Source: Chloroflexota bacterium
GTDB taxonomy: Bacteria; Chloroflexota; Anaerolineae; Anaerolineales; UBA11579
Assembly: GCA_013112575.1 (NCBI GenBank)
Contig: JABFGG010000003.1
Location: forward strand, 216,898-280,897
Direction of reading: 5' to 3'
Length of the DNA stretch: 64,000 nt
Shown: positions 59,850 through 64,000 of the stretch, piece by piece
Layout of the letters: each line of letters begins with the position of its first letter
Position numbering within the stretch: position 1 is the stretch's first letter
Made by a program: the position numbers and the translations under genes
The notes under the pieces: generated by a model
What the model was told of the DNA's origin: nothing
Database searches by the model: none
The model's input: only the letters and a program-made list of their open reading frames with translations

Positions 59850-60356
59850 ATGTCGCAACCCCTAGGCAAACAGGCGCTCGTCGCTGGAGAATTACTTGGC
59901 GTTGTTTTTATAGAGAAGTTACTTCGCCTTGCTGGATACGATTATCCGGAACAGAAAAAGGTTGATACTTGTTCTCTCAACGAAGTTTTTCTTACAGAGA
60001 CTCCTAAAGCAGCAAACGCCACGCCCTATACCCCCGCTGAAGATTTTGGACTCGCACTCACCATCCTTCTGGCAAGACATCGTATGACTTGGCGCGAGTT
60101 AGCACAAGAAACCAGAATTCCCTACAACGACTTAGTTCTGCTACGTCGGGGACAAGCTGAGTTTTCGTGGATCTTGAAGCACATTGGTGTCATTGCAAGA
60201 GAAATCCAAGAGCCTATAGAGCTCGTCGAAAAATTACTCATGCACTCACTTATGTCCAAAATTGATCTACTTTTGTGCGAAGAGAAGGAGACTAACAACA
60301 AACCGAATGAGGAGATTACCAATGGAAACAAAAGCACTACCTTAGATCTTAAATAG
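59850..60356 (+). CDS. HTH (XRE-like) protein
   Basis: 168 residues with AAGGAG eight bases upstream. A central helix-turn-helix (about 72-105) reads 'LALTILLARHRMTWRELAQE', then 'TRIPYNDLVLLRRGQ', the layout of XRE/Cro-type DNA-binding domains. The N-terminal part is hydrophobic and may include a short amphipathic region ('LVAGELLGVVFIEKLLRLAG'). The C-terminal part is helical. It sits after the sigma-like gene and a mini-ORF. A regulatory role within this cassette is inferred. Confidence 0.65.
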   Translation: MSQPLGKQALVAGELLGVVFIEKLLRLAGYDYPEQKKVDTCSLNEVFLTETPKAANATPYTPAEDFGLALTILLARHRMTWRELAQETRIPYNDLVLLRRGQAEFSWILKHIGVIAREIQEPIELVEKLLMHSLMSKIDLLLCEEKETNNKPNEEITNGNKSTTLDLK

Positions 60357-60446
60357 TCCGAATTAAACCAGGGGTGTTTGGTTCGGACATATTCTAGAAG
60401 ACGCCGGATGGAGTTGCCCAAACTCCATCCGGCGTCATTTTTTTAT
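60356..60446 (+). terminator. Tandem hairpins ending the cassette
   Basis: Hairpin 1 is 13 bp with two mismatches (60356-60368 with 60376-60388). Hairpin 2 is a perfect 16 bp (60400-60415 with 60421-60436, loop GCCCA) followed by ATTTTTTTAT. The second is a strong terminator. Confidence 0.85.
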
Positions 60447-60530
60447 CTCCCCCACAGTAAAAAGTTGAATAAACTCCTACAAATACGTCTTAGTGTATAG
60501 CAACGACGAAAATCTACAAAGGAGGTTGGA

Positions 60531-60638
60531 ATGGTCGAAGCAATACAAACTCTCGCAGTCGCCTACTTGGCCGGGGTGGTTTCTGGAGTTCTATTGATCT
60601 TCGTATTGTTGGGCTGGTTGTCAGCCAAGTCGCTTTAG
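60531..60638 (+). CDS. 35-residue single-pass membrane peptide
   Basis: AAAGGAGG precedes ATG 60531 at ideal spacing. The peptide is 35 residues: 'MVEAIQTLAVAYLAGVVSGV' then 'LLIFVLLGWLSAKSL'. One membrane segment fills residues 8-30 with a short Lys-ended tail. It has its own terminator. Small membrane peptides of this type can be toxins, subunit stabilisers or stress proteins. No antitoxin is visible. The product is not recognised. Confidence 0.6.
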   Translation: MVEAIQTLAVAYLAGVVSGVLLIFVLLGWLSAKSL

Positions 60639-60665
60639 CTCCTTCTGAAGGGTAAGCGACGCTAA

Positions 60666-60703
60666 GGGACGCCAAGAGCCAGGCTTGGCGTCCCATTCTT
60701 TTT
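60666..60703 (+). terminator. Terminator after the small membrane peptide
   Basis: GGGACGCCAAG (60666-60676) pairs with CTTGGCGTCCC (60684-60694) across a 7-base loop, followed by ATTCTTTTT. Confidence 0.88.
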
Positions 60704-60938
60704 AAGGGAACCCACCACTTACAACAACCAATTAACAATCAATGTGTTACCAGTACCCTACCATCAGCCAGCCCACACTTCTCTTCCATGCCTGCTTCAC
60801 GACTTCCTCACTAAACTCATCCGTACCTCCAAATACCTCAATGAATTGAACTAGGCTAATGGCTTACGGCTAACAGCTTAAAGCTAACCGCTTTTCCATC
60901 TACATATAGTATAAATAGCCTGTACCAGGAGGAAAAGT
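60704..60938. other. Gene-free stretch before the zinc-ribbon gene
   Basis: No real gene is seen. A TATAAA at 60910-60915 could be a -10 box but has no good -35. AGGAGG at 60927-60932 is the ribosome-binding site of the next gene. Confidence 0.5.
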
Positions 60939-61625
60939 ATGCCATCCAACATCAAACAATGCCCCTACTGTGCCGAAGACATCAAAGCCGCCGCCATCGT
61001 CTGTAAACACTGCGGGCGCCAACTGCCAGAATATGATGGTGAGATGCGGGAACACCAGCGCACTGGTGAGAACCGGTATCCGTTGCCTAAGAAAACCAGG
61101 TGGATGATTACTCTTGTGTTAACTGCTTTGGTTTTCCTGGCTGGCCTGGCCGCGATTGTCAGCTTCTTCAATATTAATGGAAATCAGCCCGAACCCTTCA
61201 ACCCGCCTATTGAGCCAACCGTTAGTTCGGTTTTTAGCCAGTCCGCCACTGCCCAAGCTCAACCACCCGAATCAGTCGAGCCAACTGACCTCCTTACTAC
61301 CGCACCTCAAGCAACACCCACTCCCATCCCCACCGGTGCTGCCGAAGTTGTCATCCCCGCCTCCGAAGCCCATGAATACGAAGGCCAATCCATCACCGTA
61401 GAGATCCCAAAAGCCTATTGCTCTTACCGCTCCACCATCAACGGAGAACCCACTTTCTGCAATGACCAGCCCTTCCCCGGTCACAACTTCACCCTGGTGG
61501 TCTAGGGCCAAGATTGGAGTTATTTTGACGGGCAATGTATCTGGGTCATTGGCACTGTCGAACTGTTTGAAGGCACACCCCAGATCATCGCCGACACCCC
61601 TTCACAGGTTTCCCTCTGCCCCTGA
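60939..61625 (+). pseudogene. Zinc-ribbon membrane protein interrupted by an in-frame amber codon
   Basis: From ATG 60939 (AGGAGG upstream) the frame runs 188 codons to TAG at 61503. Beyond the TAG the same frame continues for 39 more codons ('GQDWSYFDGQCIWVIGTVEL' onward) to TGA at 61625, with coding-like composition. The Cys of 'GQCIW' would join those of 'AYCSY' and 'TFCND'. TAG differs from Trp (TGG) by one base. Domain order: zinc ribbon 'CPYCAED' and 'CKHCGRQ', membrane segment about 53-75, Pro/Thr linker, then an extracellular beta domain split by the stop. It is either a truncation, a readthrough gene or a sequence error. Confidence 0.75.
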
Positions 61626-61641
61626 AAATCGCCATCATTTT

Positions 61642-61668
61642 GTAGGGGCGACCGGCTGGTCGCCCTAT
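61642..61668. repeat. REP-like GC-rich hairpin
   Basis: TAGGGGCGACC pairs with GGTCGCCCTA around a GGCT loop. Such imperfect palindromes recur as dispersed elements in related genomes. I cannot show other copies in this window. Confidence 0.5.
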
Positions 61669-61721
61669 TTGAAGCCTCTCTCTAGGCTTGCCCAGCAAAC
61701 CACAAGGTGAACAACCTCTCG

Positions 61722-61744
61722 TGGAGTTCGCGTAGCGAACTCCA
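61722..61744. repeat. Perfect 10-bp hairpin
   Basis: TGGAGTTCGC (61722-61731), GTA, GCGAACTCCA (61735-61744). A dispersed short palindrome is likely. No T-run follows. Confidence 0.55.
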
Positions 61745-61985
61745 TAAGCAAAAGCTTTGCTGTTGCGGCGGGTACATTAACCATACATACAGGTACATTA
61801 ATTCGCCGTTTTTAAGCTTTGTGCGCCTCTATAACCCCCACATACGCCACCCCTGTTCCTTCTATCCCCCACATCTCATATTCCGGCAAAAACCCGCCAG
61901 CCAAAACCGTGCTCAACCCTACATAGGGTACATTAATACATTAAATATCTTGGTTACTAATCTTTGGGCTAAATCGCAGAGCGGC

Positions 61986-64000
61986 TTAGCCCAACCAATG
62001 GCTGGCCACATCTGGCAGGTCCTGCACCGGCGCCACCATCACCTCACACTCCGGTAGCGAGTCAATAAACAACTTGCCGTACGATTTACTCAACAACCGC
62101 TTATCCAAAATTGCTACCACCCCGCGGTCGTAGGCCGTACGTATCAGGCGCCCAAAGCCCTGTCTGAAGGTCAATATTGCTTCCGGCACCTGGTACTCGA
62201 AGAATGGTTGCTCAAAGGTCTCAGAACGGGCTGCCACGATGGGATCACTGGGTACAGCAAAAGGCAACTTCACGATCGCCAGCACGGAAAGTGCATCACC
62301 CGGCACGTCCACCCCTTCCCAAAATGCGCGCGTCCCCAATAACACCGCCTGCTCTGCTTCTTTAAAGCTTTCCAACAAACTGTGTGGCGAGGCCCCCTCA
62401 CCCTGCTCATATATTTGAATACCCACCTCTTCCAACGGCCCCTGAATGGCGTTAGAAGTCTGCTTCAATTGGGCATAAGAAGTGAACAACACCAGTGCCC
62501 GCCCACCCGTCGCCTTGCACAGCTTCACCAGGGTATTGTTGATCATGCGCTGGTGGCCGTTGCGGTCAGACGGTTCGGGGATATTGTCGGGCATGTACAG
62601 CAGGGTGGACTGCTGGTAATCAAAGGGCGAACCTAATGCGAGCTCTTCCGCATCCCAGGCATTCAACCGCTCACGGATGTAATTAAATTCCCCTGCCGTG
62701 GTCAGCGTGGCCGAGGTCAGCACCACGGTGGTCTTTTGCATCCACAAATAGTCTTCCATCAGGCTGCCGATGTGCAGCGGTGCGGCGTGCAGCGTGATGC
62801 GGCGTCGTTGCGGCTCGATAGCTACCCAGTAGATCTGCATCTCGCTGGGGTTAAAAACCAGTCCGTCAATATTGTCGTGCACTTCACCCAGGCGGCGGTG
62901 CAGGTTGGCCACATTCATCAGCAGGTCTTCAATTTCCTCTTCCCCACTTTCAGACAGATCAACCAAAGCCTGCCCGATCTGCTCCAAATTACTCAACAAA
63001 CCTTTCATTGCCAACCCGGCTTCTTCCCAGGCGGTTTCCACCTCCATCCAATGCGGCAGGATGCGCGTGTTAGGTAATACACGTTCCTGGTGGGGATAAT
63101 TGCCCAGTTTGCGACCTTCGCGTTGTTCAGAAAGGAAACCATCCAATGAGATAAAGAAGCGCTTGAGCAGGTTCTGGAATTGGAAGGCCTTATCCGTGAC
63201 CCCGTCAGCCAACTGCTGGAGTGCCGCAATTTGGCCAGGTTCCAGCCACTCCTGCGCCACGACCAGGGTGCGGCCTAATAATCCTGCGTTGGTGCCACCC
63301 AGCTCACGTAACATACGCTCCACTTCAAATTGCGTAACGCGGAAACTGAGCGCACTGGTGGTGGCTGCTTCAATATGGTGGGCCTCATCGACGATGACGT
63401 GTTTGTAGTTCGGCAGGATGCGGTTGCCGGTAGCCACGTCGGCCAGCAGGAGAGCATGGTTGACGACCAATACATGCGCTTCCTGGGCGGCCTGCCGGGC
63501 GCGATGCAAGGGGCAGATGCCCCCCATACGCCGCACGCAGGTATCGTTGCTGCAGCCTTCATCGTCGGCATTAATGCGCGACCAGATAGCCCGCTCTATA
63601 GGGCCGGTCAGGTTGATCTCGTTGACATCGCCGCGTTCGGTCTCGTCCAGCCAGATGAGCATCTTGGCCAGCAGGCGCATCTCGTCCCCGTTCTCAGGGC
63701 CTTTCCGTCGCATGGCTTCCAACCGCCGTGGGCACAAGTAGTTGCCGCGCCCCTTCAGGATCGCTGCTTTCAGGTCTGGAGAGATCACCGCTTGTAAGTC
63801 AGGGATGTCTTTGTTAATAAGTTGGTCTTGCAGATTGATGGTGTTGGTAGAGACGACTACCCGCGTATTATTTTGCAAGGCCCACAATGCCGAGGGCACC
63901 AGGTAAGCCATCGACTTTCCAGTACCCGTCCCGGCTTCGGCCAGCAGGTGGCGGCCATCTGATAGAGCCTGAGCCACGTAGCGTAGCATCTCGACCTGCT
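61986..64000 (-). CDS. dinG: DinG-type ATP-dependent helicase (N-terminus outside window)
   Basis: 671 residues are visible and the frame is open to the window edge. The Met at 63989 is internal ('QVEMLRYVAQAL'), so the true start lies beyond 64000. Motifs of XPD/DinG superfamily 2 helicases: Walker A 'EAGTGTGKSMAYLVP', 'VVSTNTINLQDQL', and four Cys for an iron-sulphur cluster ('YLCPRR', 'EGCSNDTCVRRMGGICPLHR'). Then come 'VVNHALLLAD', the DEAH box 'VIVDEAHHIE', 'VVLTSATLTTAG', 'GRALVLFTSYAQLK' and the last motif 'FRQGFGRLIRTAYDRG'. It unwinds DNA, including structures arising in repair. No nuclease domain is visible. Confidence 0.92.
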   Translation of the reverse strand, partial: QVEMLRYVAQALSDGRHLLAEAGTGTGKSMAYLVPSALWALQNNTRVVVSTNTINLQDQLINKDIPDLQAVISPDLKAAILKGRGNYLCPRRLEAMRRKGPENGDEMRLLAKMLIWLDETERGDVNEINLTGPIERAIWSRINADDEGCSNDTCVRRMGGICPLHRARQAAQEAHVLVVNHALLLADVATGNRILPNYKHVIVDEAHHIEAATTSALSFRVTQFEVERMLRELGGTNAGLLGRTLVVAQEWLEPGQIAALQQLADGVTDKAFQFQNLLKRFFISLDGFLSEQREGRKLGNYPHQERVLPNTRILPHWMEVETAWEEAGLAMKGLLSNLEQIGQALVDLSESGEEEIEDLLMNVANLHRRLGEVHDNIDGLVFNPSEMQIYWVAIEPQRRRITLHAAPLHIGSLMEDYLWMQKTTVVLTSATLTTAGEFNYIRERLNAWDAEELALGSPFDYQQSTLLYMPDNIPEPSDRNGHQRMINNTLVKLCKATGGRALVLFTSYAQLKQTSNAIQGPLEEVGIQIYEQGEGASPHSLLESFKEAEQAVLLGTRAFWEGVDVPGDALSVLAIVKLPFAVPSDPIVAARSETFEQPFFEYQVPEAILTFRQGFGRLIRTAYDRGVVAILDKRLLSKSYGKLFIDSLPECEVMVAPVQDLPDVASHWLG

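Larger units (their letters stand above)
61626..61985. other. Gene-free stretch with hairpins and a short repeated word
   Basis: No convincing gene is seen on either strand. Besides the two hairpins listed separately, the word GGTACATTAA occurs three times (61771, 61792, 61927). The region lies between the broken zinc-ribbon gene and the dinG-like gene. Confidence 0.5.

Overview
The window looks like a chromosomal segment from a bacterium of the phylum Chloroflexota, probably an Anaerolineae-type organism. I base this on the gene style, not on a database match: very many GAF-domain signalling proteins, lipoproteins with Pro/Thr/Glu-rich linkers ending in SH3-like domains, a primary sigma factor followed by carD, a lone TadE-type protein with Pro/Thr spacers, and several genes whose TATAAT box lies only 7-9 bases before the start codon.

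Layout. 1-5120: the end of a phage-type module (structural proteins, nuclease-like protein, LamG protein, GH25 endolysin, two small membrane/holin-like proteins, terminator). 5149-15750: mixed host genes: a small Cys protein, a PadR regulator with a palindromic operator candidate, an SH3 lipoprotein, polX, rpoD-carD, a DMT transporter, a membrane protein and pyk. 15749-18132: ald plus a CoA-transferase overlapping by ATGA. 18267-22775: a divergent three-gene two-component operon (GAF kinase, REC-GAF kinase, OmpR-type regulator).

52417 down to 23915 (possibly 22832) is the centre of the window. It is a minus-strand run of 13-14 genes with overlapping or nearly touching ends, about 28.5 kb. In transcription order: two stand-alone receiver proteins; five membrane or Cache/HAMP multi-GAF proteins with no kinase domain; a ParA-type ATPase; two soluble PAS/GAF proteins, also without a kinase; a SpoIIAA-like protein; one 1433-residue hybrid histidine kinase with two receivers; a threonine-synthase-like enzyme fused to an intact receiver domain; and perhaps an EamA exporter. 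All seven kinase-less proteins end in the same short GAF-like stub. I infer a sensor array in which many receptors feed one kinase, with a metabolic enzyme as a possible direct phosphorylation target.

52661-57592: an SH3-like lipoprotein, a MOSC protein, a TadE-type surface protein with a duplicated domain, tRNA-Gly(CCC) and a muconolactone-isomerase-like protein. 57593-60710 is an odd accessory stretch: a structured leader before a second copy of the small Cys protein, a 105-bp tandem repeat, several mini-ORFs with good ribosome-binding sites, a sigma-like protein, an HTH protein, a 35-residue membrane peptide and several strong hairpins. The window ends with a zinc-ribbon protein broken by a single amber codon, REP-like hairpins and the C-terminal part of a DinG-type helicase.
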